This document shows, piece after piece, positions 9,157 to 18,149 of a stretch of DNA of 44,154 nucleotides. The DNA lies in contig CAIMMO010000049.1 in NCBI GenBank assembly GCA_903842595.1, positions 1 through 44,154 of the forward strand, given 5' to 3'. The stretch comes from an uncultured Alphaproteobacteria bacterium. GTDB taxonomy: Bacteria; Pseudomonadota; Alphaproteobacteria; Caulobacterales; Hyphomonadaceae. Below the pieces are notes generated by a model that worked only from the letters and a program-made list of their open reading frames with translations, had not been told where the DNA came from and did not search any database. Both the position numbers and the translations under genes were made by a program. Numbering within the stretch: the stretch's first letter is position 1; each line of letters begins with the position of its first letter.

Positions 9157-10419
9157 CTACGAAGCCGTCGCGGCCTGCCCCTCGGAGCCATGCACGTAAA
9201 GCGGCCGGGCGCGGCCTTCCACGACTTCGGCATTGATCGCAACTTCCTCGACGCCGCGCAGGTTGGGCAGCTCGAACATGGTGTCGAGCAGGATGCCCTC
9301 CATGATCGAACGCAGGCCCCGCGCGCCGGTCTTCCGCTGAATGGCGCGGCGCGCCACGGCGGAGAGAGCATCGTCGGTGAAGGTGAGCGTCACATTCTCC
9401 ATCTCGAACAGGCGCTGATACTGCTTCAGCAATGCGTTCTTCGGCTCTGTAAGGATCTGGATGAGCGCCGGCTCGTCCAGGTCTTCCAGGGTCGCGATGA
9501 CAGGCAGGCGGCCGATGAATTCCGGGATCAGGCCAAACTTCACCAGATCTTCCGGCTCGCACTCTTCGAGGATCTTGCCCGTACGGCGATCTTCCGGCGC
9601 AATGACATTCGCGCCGAAGCCGATCGACGTGCCGCGGCCACGATCCGAAATGACCTTATCAAGGCCCGAAAACGCGCCGCCGCAGATGAACAGCATGTTC
9701 GTCGTGTCGACCTGAAGGAATTCCTGCTGGGGATGCTTGCGACCGCCCTGCGGCGGAACCGATGCAACCGTGCCTTCCATGATTTTCAGCAAGGCCTGCT
9801 GGACGCCCTCGCCCGACACGTCACGCGTTATCGAGGGGTTGTCGGACTTGCGGGAAATCTTGTCGATCTCGTCGATGTAGACAATGCCGCGCTGCGCCCG
9901 CTCGACATTGTAGTCAGAGGCCTGCAGCAGCTTCAGGATGATGTTCTCGACATCCTCGCCGACATAGCCGGCTTCGGTCAGTGTCGTGGCATCGGCCATC
10001 GTAAACGGAACGTCGATGATGCGCGCCAGCGTCTGGGCCAGCAGCGTCTTGCCGCAGCCTGTCGGACCGATCAGCAGGATGTTCGACTTCGCGAGTTCGA
10101 CGTCGGAGTTCTTCGCGGCATGGTTGAGCCGCTTGTAGTGGTTGTGCACGGCAACGGAGAGCACGCGCTTGGCCTTGGCCTGCCCGATGACATAGTCGTC
10201 CAGCACGTCGCAGATCTCGCGCGGCGTTGGCACGCCGTCGCGCGACTTCACCAGTGCAGTCTTCGACTCCTCACGGATGATATCCATGCAGAGTTCGACG
10301 CATTCATCGCAGATGAAAACCGTCGGGCCCGCGATCAGCTTTTTTACTTCGTGCTGCGATTTTCCGCAGAACGAGCAGTACAGCGTATTCTTGCTGTCGC
10401 CTGAAGCGCTCTTGTTCAT
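9157..10419 (-). CDS. clpX: ClpXP protease ATP-binding subunit ClpX
   Basis: ClpX is the AAA+ unfoldase that feeds tagged proteins to ClpP. In Caulobacter-type bacteria it also degrades cell-cycle regulators. The 420-residue protein opens with the four-cysteine zinc-binding domain (C15, C18, C37, C40). Walker A GPTGCGKT follows at 118-125 and Walker B as VYIDEIDKI. The start was set at the ATG at 10419 because GAGG sits 5 bases before it. A GTG two codons earlier lies in that ribosome site. The C-terminal part carries the conserved [11 protein letters not shown] segment. The leader before the start contains a strong hairpin (see separate entry). Confidence 0.97.
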   Translation of the reverse strand: MNKSASGDSKNTLYCSFCGKSQHEVKKLIAGPTVFICDECVELCMDIIREESKTALVKSRDGVPTPREICDVLDDYVIGQAKAKRVLSVAVHNHYKRLNHAAKNSDVELAKSNILLIGPTGCGKTLLAQTLARIIDVPFTMADATTLTEAGYVGEDVENIILKLLQASDYNVERAQRGIVYIDEIDKISRKSDNPSITRDVSGEGVQQALLKIMEGTVASVPPQGGRKHPQQEFLQVDTTNMLFICGGAFSGLDKVISDRGRGTSIGFGANVIAPEDRRTGKILEECEPEDLVKFGLIPEFIGRLPVIATLEDLDEPALIQILTEPKNALLKQYQRLFEMENVTLTFTDDALSAVARRAIQRKTGARGLRSIMEGILLDTMFELPNLRGVEEVAINAEVVEGRARPLYVHGSEGQAATAS

Positions 10420-10430
10420 CGACACCTCAA

Positions 10431-10460
10431 GACGCCTCGGGGAAAAACCCCGCGGGCGTC
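10431..10460 (-). promoter_or_regulatory. Hairpin in the clpX leader
   Basis: GACGCC and GGCGTC flank a second 5-pair stem (CGGGG/CCCCG) with a 5-base A (T on the transcribed strand) loop and a small internal bulge. It ends about 3-6 bases upstream of the clpX ribosome site. No T run follows it on the minus strand, so a translational or mRNA-stability role is as likely as termination. This is a structural observation only. Confidence 0.45.
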
Positions 10461-10487
10461 ACTCCTGCAAGCCCAAGCCTCGAATCA

Positions 10488-10516
10488 TATATTTCAATCG
10501 TTTCAGATAGGTTCAA
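10488..10516 (-). promoter_or_regulatory. Possible sigma-70 promoter of clpX
   Basis: On the minus strand TTGAAC (10511-10516) is followed after exactly 17 bases by AATATA (10488-10493). The sequence just downstream is AT-rich compared with its surroundings. It would start a transcript about 60 bases before the clpX start codon, including the leader hairpin. It is a motif match only and the -10 box is imperfect. Confidence 0.35.
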
Positions 10517-10600
10517 GGCGTCCCATCGGATCATAGCAAGCAAGGCGCCGCAAGGAGACACAATCAGTGCCGGCGGACCCAATCTGCCGAAAAACAGCGC

Positions 10601-11221
10601 TTAATCGGCTGGTGCGGCCCGCTTTTCGTAGACTTTATCCACGATTCCAAAGGCCTGAGCCTCGCTCGCGGTCATAAAACTATCGCGATCCAGCGTCTTT
10701 TCGACCAGCTCGTAGGGCTGGCCGGTATGCTTTACGTAGATCTCGTTCAGGCGCTTTTTCGTCCCCAGGATATCCAGGGCGTGCCGTTCAATGTCGGAAG
10801 CGACGCCACGGAAACCACCGGAGGGCTGGTGAAGCAGGATGCGCGAATTGGGGGTTGCGAACCGCATCCCCTTCTCGCCGGCCGCCATCAGGAGAGCGCC
10901 CATCGACGCTGCCATGCCGATGCAGGCCGTGGAAACCGGGCTGCGGATGTATTGCATGGTGTCATAGATCGCGAGGCCGGAGTGAACATACCCGCCTGGT
11001 GAGTTGATATACATGGCGATTTCCTTCTTGGGGTTCTCAGACTCCAGGAAGAGAAGCTGCGCGGTGATCAGGCTGGCGAGGCCATCATCGATCGGACCCG
11101 TAACGAAAACGATCCGGTCCTTGAGAAGACGCGAGAAAATGTCATAGGCGCGCTCACCACGGCTGGATTGCTCCACAACCATGGGGACGAGATTCATCGC
11201 CGTCGGGGTGAAATCGTCCAT
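10601..11221 (-). CDS. clpP: ClpP protease proteolytic subunit
   Basis: ClpP forms the tetradecameric serine-protease chamber partnered by ClpX (and ClpA). The 206-residue protein has the catalytic triad S106 (GMAASMGA), H131 (LLHQPSGG) and D180 (LDRDSF), with the spacing of E. coli ClpP. The oxyanion and substrate strand YINSPGG is at 71-77. The N-terminal tail [20 protein letters not shown] is standard. It lies between tig and clpX, with 175 bases to each neighbour, so it probably has its own promoter as well as readthrough from tig. The ribosome site is weak (AGAAAG about 10 bases before the ATG). Confidence 0.97.
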   Translation of the reverse strand: MDDFTPTAMNLVPMVVEQSSRGERAYDIFSRLLKDRIVFVTGPIDDGLASLITAQLLFLESENPKKEIAMYINSPGGYVHSGLAIYDTMQYIRSPVSTACIGMAASMGALLMAAGEKGMRFATPNSRILLHQPSGGFRGVASDIERHALDILGTKKRLNEIYVKHTGQPYELVEKTLDRDSFMTASEAQAFGIVDKVYEKRAAPAD

Positions 11222-11291
11222 TGCGAGGGTTCTTTCTAAGGCAGCCCCACTGGCCGGGGCCGGTGAGACTCAAATCACGGATTGAGCTAAC

Positions 11292-11320
11292 AATATCCGA
11301 ACGCGGATGCCCGGGCGCAA
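11292..11320 (-). promoter_or_regulatory. Possible promoter of clpP
   Basis: On the minus strand TTGCGC (11315-11320) and GATATT (11292-11297) are separated by exactly 17 bases, about 70 bases upstream of the clpP start in the tig-clpP gap. The match is only moderate and no convincing heat-shock sigma-32 site was found instead. Confidence 0.3.
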
Positions 11321-11396
11321 GTCCCCCCAACCTCGTCCACAGCAATTCGTCAATTGAACCAGGTATTGTAGGCTGGTTTGAAGAGAAATCGGGCGA

Positions 11397-12731
11397 CTAC
11401 TCGTCCCCGATCTCTTTCATGAGCACTTCGCGGCTGACGGGTTTGTCGGTCACGGTCGCCTTTTCGAGGATGTAGTCGACGACCTTTTCCTCGTAGATCG
11501 GCGCGCGCAGCTGGGCCATGGCGTTCTGGTTCTTGGTGTAGAACTCGATCACCTGCTTCTCCTGCCCCGGATAGCGTGAAGCTTCCTGGCGGAGGGCGCG
11601 GACCAGCTCGTCATTGGTTATCTGCACTTCGGCGCGGCGGCCGATCTCGGCAAGCACCAAGCCGAGGCGCACGCGGCGCTCGGCGATCTTCTGATACTCG
11701 GCGCGCAGCTCCTCGTCAGACTTGCTCTTGTCTTCCTCGGAGAGCCGGTCAGCCTTCTTCTCGGCCTCGAACTGCGACCAGATCTGCTCGAACTCCGCCC
11801 TCACCATCAACGGCGGCAGGTCGAAGGAATGCCGCTCGTCCAGCGCATCGAGAAGCACGCGCTTCACCTGCTGGCGCGTCGCAAAGCCCAGCTCGCCAGA
11901 AATCTGCGACTTGATGGCGTCCTTCAGCGAGTCGAGACCTTCGAGGCCGAGCGTCTTGGCGAACTCGTCATTGATCTCAACGTCTTTCGGCCCCTTCACC
12001 TCATGGACCTTCACCTCGAAGAGCGCGTCCTTGCCCTTGAGAGTCTCGGCCTGATACTCGTCCGGAAACTTGACGTTGACCTTCACATCCTCGCCGGCCG
12101 ATGCTCCGATCAGCTGCTCCTCGAAGCCCGGGATGAACCGGCCCGAGCCGAGCACCAGCGTATGGCCCTCGGCCGCGCCGCCATCGAACTTCTCGCCTTC
12201 GATCGATCCGACAAAGTCGATCACGACTGCGTCGCCATTCTCCGCCTTGCCCTCTTTGGTCTCGTAAGCCTTGTTGTTGTCAGCCAGCCGCTGCAGCGAC
12301 TCCTGGATTTCCTCTTCCGGAACCTCGGCAACCATCCGCTCGATCGAGATGGTCGAGACGTCCGCCGGCTCGAACTCCGGCATGATCTCAAGCGCGATCG
12401 AATAGTCGAGGTCAGCCTCGCCATTGATCAGCTTCTCCTGGTCGGACGTCAGTTGGATCGACGGGCGCGAGGCCGGGCGCAGCGACTTGTCGGCCAGCGC
12501 CTTGTCCGAGGTCTCCTGGACAAGATCGTTGACCAGGTCGCCCATGATCGACTTGCCGTACATCTTCTTGATGTGCGCAGCAGGCACCTTGCCGGGACGG
12601 AAGCCCTTCAGGTTCATTTTCGGCTGGAGTTCGCTGATCTTGGCGTTGAATTTCGCGTTGAGATCGCCCTTCGGGATGGAAACGCGGAACTCCCGCGAAA
12701 GACCTTCCGATTTCGTCTCTGTGACGTTCAT
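11397..12731 (-). CDS. tig: Trigger factor
   Basis: Trigger factor is the ribosome-associated chaperone and peptidyl-prolyl isomerase that meets nascent chains at the exit tunnel. The 444-residue protein starts with the ribosome-binding domain. Its signature is MNLKGFRPGKVPAAHIKK at about residues 38-55, containing the GFRxGKxP loop that docks on protein L23. A FKBP-like domain follows at about 150-240 (GDAVVIDFVGSIEGEKFDGG). A long helical C-terminal chaperone domain then ends with the acidic tail EIGDE. AGGG precedes the ATG by about 8-9 bases. It is the first gene of the tig-clpP-clpX-lon block. Confidence 0.96.
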   Translation of the reverse strand: MNVTETKSEGLSREFRVSIPKGDLNAKFNAKISELQPKMNLKGFRPGKVPAAHIKKMYGKSIMGDLVNDLVQETSDKALADKSLRPASRPSIQLTSDQEKLINGEADLDYSIALEIMPEFEPADVSTISIERMVAEVPEEEIQESLQRLADNNKAYETKEGKAENGDAVVIDFVGSIEGEKFDGGAAEGHTLVLGSGRFIPGFEEQLIGASAGEDVKVNVKFPDEYQAETLKGKDALFEVKVHEVKGPKDVEINDEFAKTLGLEGLDSLKDAIKSQISGELGFATRQQVKRVLLDALDERHSFDLPPLMVRAEFEQIWSQFEAEKKADRLSEEDKSKSDEELRAEYQKIAERRVRLGLVLAEIGRRAEVQITNDELVRALRQEASRYPGQEKQVIEFYTKNQNAMAQLRAPIYEEKVVDYILEKATVTDKPVSREVLMKEIGDE

Positions 12732-13002
12732 CGCGCGAACCCTGCTCAGGCATAATGTTTGAGACCCGCCTGCGGCTATCGCCGGGCGGGAAAGGGGGTC
12801 GTCTTACACACCCCTGAGAGGCCTGTCCATGAGCGGATTCGGGGTGAATAGCCCGCTGCGCCGCCGCCAGTCTGCACTTATGGTTTACATGGCCGGAAGT
12901 TCGTTCCAGCCGTGTCGGAAACGCTGGCGCCCGCACGTCCTTGCAGTGAAAACAGAGCCTATTCAGGCCCCAGAGACGCCAAACCTGCCGACGGAGTATC
13001 CC

Positions 13003-13485
13003 TTGAAGAGCGCCCTCACCACGTGCCTCTGGTTCGACAAGGAGGCCGAGGAGGCGCTGCAGTTCTATGCCGCCCTACTCCCCAATTCCCGCATGGGCGC
13101 AGTCCAGCGCCACGCCGCAGACAGCCCGTAAGGCGCGAAGAAGGGCGACGTCATGGCCGCCAGCGCAACGATCATGGGCCAGGACTTCATGGCGATAAAC
13201 GGCGGCCCGATGTTCCCCCAGACCGAGGCTGTCTCCTTCCAGATCCACTGCGACACCCAGGAAGAGGTCGACCACTACTGGGACAGCCTCCTCGCCGGCG
13301 GCGGCAAGCCCAGCCAGTGCGGCTGGCTCAAGGATCGCTTCGGCGTCTCCTGGCAGGTCGTCCCCACCATCCTCGAACAGGTCATGGGCGGGGGCGACAA
13401 CGCCGCCCGCGAACGCGTCACGGCGGCCTTCATGAGCATGCAGAAACTCGACGTCGCCGCCCTCAAGGCCGCCGCCGCGGGCTGA
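13003..13485 (+). pseudogene. VOC/PhnB-like protein gene interrupted by one in-frame stop
   Basis: The two halves lie in the same frame and together match the small PhnB-type vicinal-oxygen-chelate proteins. The first half reads TTCLWFDKEAEEALQFYAAL and the second AINGGP, CDTQEEVDHYW, CGWLKDRFGVSWQVVPT and the C-terminal helix. A TAA at 13129-13131 falls where relatives have the loop before GSVM, and reading resumes directly as GAKKGDVMA. The start is taken at the TTG at 13003, which has ACGGAG 6 bases upstream; the ATG at 12829 adds unrelated residues. Restart at the ATG at 13153 is conceivable because AAGAAGG precedes it, but it would lack the first beta-alpha module. It may be a recent nonsense mutation or a sequencing error. 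Function is unknown even for intact relatives. Confidence 0.75.
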
Positions 13486-13540
13486 GCACCACCCACTGGC
13501 CTTTCCGCCCCAACCCAATTATCACCCGCCCTTGCTGCGC

Positions 13541-13623
13541 GCGGGTGTGGCGGAATTGGTAGACGCACTGGTTTTAGGTACCAGCGGGCAACCGTGGGGG
13601 TTCGAGTCCCTCCACCCGCACCA
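13541..13623 (+). tRNA. tRNA-Leu (anticodon TAG), CCA encoded
   Basis: The acceptor stem GCGGGTG (13541-13547) pairs with CACCCGC (13613-13619), followed by the discriminator A and an encoded CCA. The anticodon arm CTGGT-TTTAGGT-ACCAG gives the anticodon TAG. The T arm GGGGG-TTCGAGT-CCCTC pairs with one G-T. The extended variable region between the anticodon and T arms fits a class II leucine tRNA. It reads CUA codons and possibly other CUN codons. Confidence 0.95.
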
Positions 13624-14249
13624 TCTCTCCCAAAGAAGCGCAGGCACTGGCTCAAGCGGCGCTGAGTTTGGGGAACACCGTTGTCCGCGTTTGGAAGAAA
13701 CAGTGGCGCCAGATCGGCGGGGCAAATGCTGACTTATAGTGCCCCGTAAGACACGAGCACGAACCGCATCATTCGGAGTTGTGACCCCGCCGTCTCTCGA
13801 GCGCTGGATCGAAGCGTTGATGATGCCTTTGGTGAGCCTCGTGCAACGCGCCCGCAGAATACTTCACATGTGGCGGGGACAAGGATAGCGTGATTGTCAC
13901 ACGCAATCCAAAACCTCCGCCCTGCCCCAGGCGACGTCCGGCATTCGGTATCGGGAACTTCATCCCACCGCTGTCGCTGCTCCAACGCGCGCCAACTCTC
14001 CTCTCCCGGACGGGGGAAGCGCCGCGCGCAGGTCTCCTGGAATATCGGAACTCAGCCGGGGGACTGACCTCGCCATGCGCACCTTCAGGACACGCGGACA
14101 CACCGTCCTCCACCTGACCTGCGGCCGCTGCGCGCGCCTTGCGCGCAGCTCCTGCCCCGCCAGGGCAAGGACAAACCCAGCGCAGGCCTGACCCGCGCGC
14201 GGGCCCAACCACACCACCCCCCCCGGCGGCAGGTATCGCGCCCGCGCGT
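13624..14249. other. Gene-poor 626-base stretch between tRNA-Leu and moaD-like gene
   Basis: No reading frame here resembles a known protein. The overlapping frames on both strands are arginine- and proline-rich, as expected for shadow frames in GC-rich DNA. A perfect 8-base inverted repeat (CTGCGCGC, loop GCCTT, 14128-14148) lies beyond the end of the moaD-like gene. It could slow transcription of that operon but has no T run. A weaker GGGGCA/TGCCCC pair occurs near 13719-13745. Nothing else was recognised. Confidence 0.4.
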
Positions 14250-14498
14250 CTATCCGCCAGCGATTTTCGGGATCAGCACGATTTCGCTGTCCGCGCCGAT
14301 CTCGACCCCCAGAGCATCCTGGAAAATCTCTCCATCGATCACCAGCGCCATCTGGTCCTCGACAAAGTCCCCCAATCCCGGAAACCGCGCTTCCAGCTCG
14401 CGCATCAATGCCCGCACCGTCCGCGCCTCGACCTCGAACGCGCTCACCCCGCCCGTGAAATCTGCAATCCGCCCCGATATCGATGTAACGCGCGGCAA
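14250..14498 (-). CDS. MoaD/ThiS-like sulfur carrier protein
   Basis: The 82-residue beta-grasp protein has the MoaD layout. It starts with a GRIADFTGG strand, then a VRALMRELEARFPGLGD helix and turn, then LVIDGEIFQ. It ends in IPKIAGG with the C-terminal Gly-Gly (81-82) that MoaE/MoeB-type partners adenylate and thiocarboxylate. In molybdopterin synthase MoaD carries the sulfur that makes the dithiolene. The start is a TTG that follows the TAG stop of the large hydroxylase subunit with no gap, so translation is probably coupled. A MoaD-like gene as last cistron of a molybdenum hydroxylase operon suggests a dedicated cofactor-maturation role. That is inference, and a general MoaD remains possible. 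Confidence 0.85.
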   Translation of the reverse strand: MPRVTSISGRIADFTGGVSAFEVEARTVRALMRELEARFPGLGDFVEDQMALVIDGEIFQDALGVEIGADSEIVLIPKIAGG

Positions 14499-16769
14499 CT
14501 ACTTGTCCATCTCAGCCAGCACCTTCGCCGGCGACATCGGCAGCGACGTCATCCGCTTGCCCACAATCCGGCTCACAGCATTCGAGACTGCCGCCAGCGG
14601 CGGCACGATCGGAACTTCACCGACACCCTTCGCGCCATAAGGATGACGCGGGTTCGGCTTCGTCTCGATCAGGATCGTGTCGATCATCGGCAAGTCCGAC
14701 GCCACTGGCATCCGATAATCCAGGAAGCTCGCATTCTCGAGCAGCCCCGACTTTCCGTAGACATACTCTTCGTTCAAGGCCCACCCGATCCCCTGCGCCG
14801 CGCCGCCCTGAAGCTGGCCCTCGACATAAGCCGGATGAATTGCACGCCCGACATCCTGCGCAGCGGTATACCGAATCACAGTCGTCCGCCCCGTCTCCGG
14901 ATCAATTTCGAGATCACACACATGCACGCCGAATCCAGCGGCCGCGCCTTGTGCATTCAACGAAACCTCAGCCGCAATCGGCCCGCCAGTCTTCGCCGTC
15001 TTGCCGGCAATCGCCTTCATCGACAGCGGCTTCACATCCTTCGCAGGATCTGTGCATGTCGCCACACCATCCTTCCACTCGACCATCGCGATATCGCATT
15101 CCCACGTCTGCGCCGCCCGCCGCTTCAGATCGGCGACAACTTTCTGCGCCGCCTCCACCACAGCCATCCCGGTCGCAAACGTGACGCGGCTTCCACCGGT
15201 CGAACCCGAATAACCAATAGATGTCGTATCGGCGACTGTGCACCGAACGCGCTCAATCGGCAGCCCAAGTGTTTCCGCCGCCATCATCGCCATCGACGCC
15301 CGTGAACCGCCGATATCCGGATTGCTCGACACCACAGTGACGCCGCCATCCTCATCAACGTGAACCGCAGCAGAACTCTCACCTCCGACATTGAACCAGA
15401 ACCCCGCAGCAACACCGCGGGCCTGCCCCTTGCCGACAGGCGTCTGATAATGCGGCGACGCCTTGATCGCCTCCAGCGTCTCGACAAGGGCGGAGTATCT
15501 CACCGTTGCGCCATAGACGGTCTTCGCCCCGTCTCGCACCGCATTCAGAAGCCGCAGGTTGATCGGATCCATACCGAGCTTCAGCGCCAGATCATCAATC
15601 GCGCTCTCAACCGCAAAAGCCGCCATCGGCGCCCCCGGGGCCCGATAGGCAGCAACTTTCGGCCGATTGCTGACCACGTCATACCCCGTCAGCGCCAGCG
15701 CCTCGACATCGTAGCAGGCAAACGCCGTCATCAGCCCGAGATTCACCGGCGATCCCTGAAACGCGCCCGCCTGATACTTCAGCGTCATCTCGGCGCCCGT
15801 GATCTTGCCGTCCATCCTCGCCGCCAGCCGCACATCCATCACAGCGCCCGACGTCGGCCCACTCGCGAGAAACACTTCCTCCCGCGACATGACAATCTTT
15901 ACCGGGCGCCCGCACTTGCGCGACAAGGCGAGCGCAACTGGCTCAAGATAGACCGTCGTCTTGCCGCCGAAACCGCCGCCAATCTCCGCCGGGATAACCT
16001 TGATGTCGGACAGCGGCATGTTGAGAATCTTCGCCACCATCGCGCGGACAAGGAACTGCCCCTGGCTTGAACACCAGATGGTGCTCTGCCCATCCGCGCC
16101 CCACGACGCCACGCACGCGTGCGGCTCGATATAGCCCTGATGTACAGCCGCTGTTTCATAGCGGCCTTCGACGATCACGCCAGCCGCCTTGAAAGCCGCC
16201 GCAACATCCCCACGTCCCATCACGTGCTTCGCGGCAACGTTGGACGCCTTGCCCGGCTTGGGCGTCACGCCCTTGGTATACATGTCGTCGTGCAGCACCG
16301 GCGCATCCGCCGCCATCGCCTCCTCGACATCGATCACATGCGGCAGCACTTCGTACGTCACCTCGATCAGGTCCAGCGCCTCGGCTGCAATCTCCGGCAG
16401 CGTCGCCGCTACCGCCGCCACCGCATGGCCCTGATAGAGCACCTTGCCATGAGCGAGACAGTTGGCGGCGACTTCCTTCATCGCTGCGTGGCTCTCCCCC
16501 GCCTCGACTTCGCCCGCCGCGCCGGCATCGAAATCCGCGCTGGTGACGATTGCCTTGACGCCCGGCAGTTTCTCCGCCGCACGCGTGTCGATCGAAACAA
16601 TACGCGCATGCGCATACGGGCTGCGCTTGATCCGTCCGGTCAGCATACCCGGCAGGTGAAAGTCCGCACCAAACTGGGCGCGGCCGGTAACCTTGTCCAC
16701 GCCATCAGGCCTGATCGGCCGCTGGCCGACGACCTTGAGATCCACGCCGCCCTGATTACCATCGCTCAT
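14499..16769 (-). CDS. Xanthine dehydrogenase family molybdopterin-binding large subunit
   Basis: This is the catalytic subunit of a molybdenum hydroxylase that uses water-derived oxygen to hydroxylate an unknown, probably aromatic or aldehyde, substrate. The 756-residue protein has the family start (VGQRPIRPDGVDKVTGRAQF), the GGGFGGK molybdopterin contact at 264-270 and a substrate-pocket segment AYRAPGAP at 374-381. The catalytic glutamate is E718 in GVGEVP. The pocket segment is not the AYxCSFR or AYRGAGR motif of form I or form II CO dehydrogenase-like enzymes, so CO oxidation is unlikely. No Tat signal is seen, so it should be cytosolic. Its ATG overlaps the TGA of the iron-sulfur subunit by 4 bases. 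Confidence 0.92.
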   Translation of the reverse strand: MSDGNQGGVDLKVVGQRPIRPDGVDKVTGRAQFGADFHLPGMLTGRIKRSPYAHARIVSIDTRAAEKLPGVKAIVTSADFDAGAAGEVEAGESHAAMKEVAANCLAHGKVLYQGHAVAAVAATLPEIAAEALDLIEVTYEVLPHVIDVEEAMAADAPVLHDDMYTKGVTPKPGKASNVAAKHVMGRGDVAAAFKAAGVIVEGRYETAAVHQGYIEPHACVASWGADGQSTIWCSSQGQFLVRAMVAKILNMPLSDIKVIPAEIGGGFGGKTTVYLEPVALALSRKCGRPVKIVMSREEVFLASGPTSGAVMDVRLAARMDGKITGAEMTLKYQAGAFQGSPVNLGLMTAFACYDVEALALTGYDVVSNRPKVAAYRAPGAPMAAFAVESAIDDLALKLGMDPINLRLLNAVRDGAKTVYGATVRYSALVETLEAIKASPHYQTPVGKGQARGVAAGFWFNVGGESSAAVHVDEDGGVTVVSSNPDIGGSRASMAMMAAETLGLPIERVRCTVADTTSIGYSGSTGGSRVTFATGMAVVEAAQKVVADLKRRAAQTWECDIAMVEWKDGVATCTDPAKDVKPLSMKAIAGKTAKTGGPIAAEVSLNAQGAAAGFGVHVCDLEIDPETGRTTVIRYTAAQDVGRAIHPAYVEGQLQGGAAQGIGWALNEEYVYGKSGLLENASFLDYRMPVASDLPMIDTILIETKPNPRHPYGAKGVGEVPIVPPLAAVSNAVSRIVGKRMTSLPMSPAKVLAEMDK

Positions 16770-17254
16770 CTCGGCTTCTCCGCCTGCCGCAGGTCAGCGG
16801 CCGCATCCATAACGGCGCGTACAACCTTGTCGTACCCGGTACATCTGCACATGTTTCCGGCAAGCCAGTACCTTACCTCCGTCTCCGTCGGATCCGGATT
16901 GCGATCCAGCAAAGCCTTCGACGCCATCAGCAGACCCGGCGTACAGAACCCGCACTGAAGCGCAGCCTGTTCGAGAAACTGATGCTGCAGCGGATGCAGA
17001 TGGCCATTGTCCGCAAGGCCCTCGATCGTCTCGATCCGCGTACCCTCGGCCTCCGGCGCCAGCATCAGACAAGCGCACACCAGCCGCCCGTCGACGATCA
17101 CGGAACACGCGCCACAATCTCCCGTGCCGCAGCCCTCCTTGCTGCCGGTCAACCGCAGCTCATCGCGCAGCGCATCAAGCAGCGACTGGCCGCCGCCAGC
17201 GAGAAACTCCACCGGCTCGCCATTCACCGTCGCGTTTACAACCATCCGGCTCAT
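16766..17254 (-). CDS. [2Fe-2S] subunit of the molybdenum hydroxylase
   Basis: This is the electron-transfer small subunit (CoxS/XdhC-like arrangement), 162 residues. The plant-ferredoxin-type cluster is held by the cysteines of EGCGTGDCGACSV and the later CAC at about residues 40-65. The second cluster is held by CGFCTPG and CRCTGYD in the C-terminal helical domain. It passes electrons from the Mo centre to FAD on the medium subunit. Both ends overlap neighbouring genes by ATGA, showing a tightly coupled operon of medium, small and large subunits. No unusual substitutions were seen. Confidence 0.95.
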   Translation of the reverse strand: MSRMVVNATVNGEPVEFLAGGGQSLLDALRDELRLTGSKEGCGTGDCGACSVIVDGRLVCACLMLAPEAEGTRIETIEGLADNGHLHPLQHQFLEQAALQCGFCTPGLLMASKALLDRNPDPTETEVRYWLAGNMCRCTGYDKVVRAVMDAAADLRQAEKPR

Positions 17255-18117
17255 GCGTTGGCCCTGTCCTTAGCAATCAATGCCGCCCGCCTTGCCAGCA
17301 CGCAGGCAACCTTCGTCCGATACTCCGCCGTCCCGCGCTTGTCGCTGATCGGCCTGCACGCCTCCGAGACCGCCGCTTCCATCTTCGCCAGCGCCGCATC
17401 ATCGAGCGTTGTTCCGACCAGCGCCGCACCCGCGGCCTCGACAAGCAGGCACGTCGGCGCCACGGCGCCCAGGCTCACACGTGCAGCGTTGCAAACGCCC
17501 CCAGCATCCAGCGTCAGGCTAACGCCGACGCCAACAACCGCGATGTCCATCTCCGTCCGGGGGATCAGTCGCAGGTACGCATCGCTTGACCGCGCCGGTC
17601 TTGCGGGCAACCTGAACGCGACCAATATCTCGTCGGCGGCCAGCGTCGTCTTGCCCGGCCCAGCCTGCACCTTCTCGACCTGTACCGCGCGCACGCCGGC
17701 GGGTCCTTCGATGATGCAAACAGCACCCGCTGCGATCAGCGCCGGAACACTGTCCGCAGCCGGAGACGCATTGCAGAGATTGCCGCCAAGGCTTGCCCGG
17801 CCCTGAACCTGCGTCGACCCGATCAGGTTCGCCGCCTCGATCACACCAGGCCATGCCGCCTTAAGCGCCACATGCTCGCCGAGGGCCGCGCCCGAGGTAG
17901 CGCCGCCGATCACGAACCCGCCGCCCTCGCAGCGAATGCCCACGAGCCCTGGAATGCGCTTGAGATCGATCACGACCTGCGGCTTCGCCCGCCCGCCGCG
18001 CATCTGCACCAGCAGATCCGTGCCCCCGGCCATCAGCCGCGCCGAACCGGCAGAAGCGCGCAGTGCGCTAACGGCATCGGCAACACTTGCAGGCGCGAGA
18101 TAATCGACACCACTCAA
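17251..18117 (-). CDS. FAD-binding medium subunit of the molybdenum hydroxylase
   Basis: The 288-residue CoxM-like protein starts DYLAPASVADAVSAL. It has the two flavin-binding segments ARLMAGGTDLL (about residues 27-37) and TSTQ-like GSTQVQGRASLGGNL (about 102-116). The C-terminal domain follows. It returns electrons from the iron-sulfur clusters to NAD+ or a quinone or other acceptor; the acceptor is not shown by the sequence. It is the first gene of the hydroxylase operon. The start is a TTG with GGAG 6 bases upstream. A palindrome lies about 33 bases before the start codon. Confidence 0.93.
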   Translation of the reverse strand: MSGVDYLAPASVADAVSALRASAGSARLMAGGTDLLVQMRGGRAKPQVVIDLKRIPGLVGIRCEGGGFVIGGATSGAALGEHVALKAAWPGVIEAANLIGSTQVQGRASLGGNLCNASPAADSVPALIAAGAVCIIEGPAGVRAVQVEKVQAGPGKTTLAADEILVAFRLPARPARSSDAYLRLIPRTEMDIAVVGVGVSLTLDAGGVCNAARVSLGAVAPTCLLVEAAGAALVGTTLDDAALAKMEAAVSEACRPISDKRGTAEYRTKVACVLARRAALIAKDRANA

Positions 18118-18149
18118 ATTGCGCTCCAGTTCAGGCAGAGCGCACTATG

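Noticed and set aside
6977..9199. 740-codon plus-strand frame opposite lon
   Set aside because: A shadow frame produced by the GC-rich codon bias of lon; rich in arginine, histidine and leucine and unlike any family.
14078..14197. Short plus-strand frame with a CxxC pair (TCGRCAR)
   Set aside because: Only 39 codons, very arginine-rich, no ribosome site, and it covers the inverted repeat at 14128-14148.
14139..15305. 388-codon plus-strand frame opposite the large hydroxylase subunit and moaD
   Set aside because: Arginine-rich shadow of two clearly identified minus-strand genes.
14499..18117. Aerobic carbon monoxide dehydrogenase
   Set aside because: The large subunit has AYRAPGAP where CO dehydrogenase forms have AYxCSFR or AYRGAGR, and no cox accessory genes follow.
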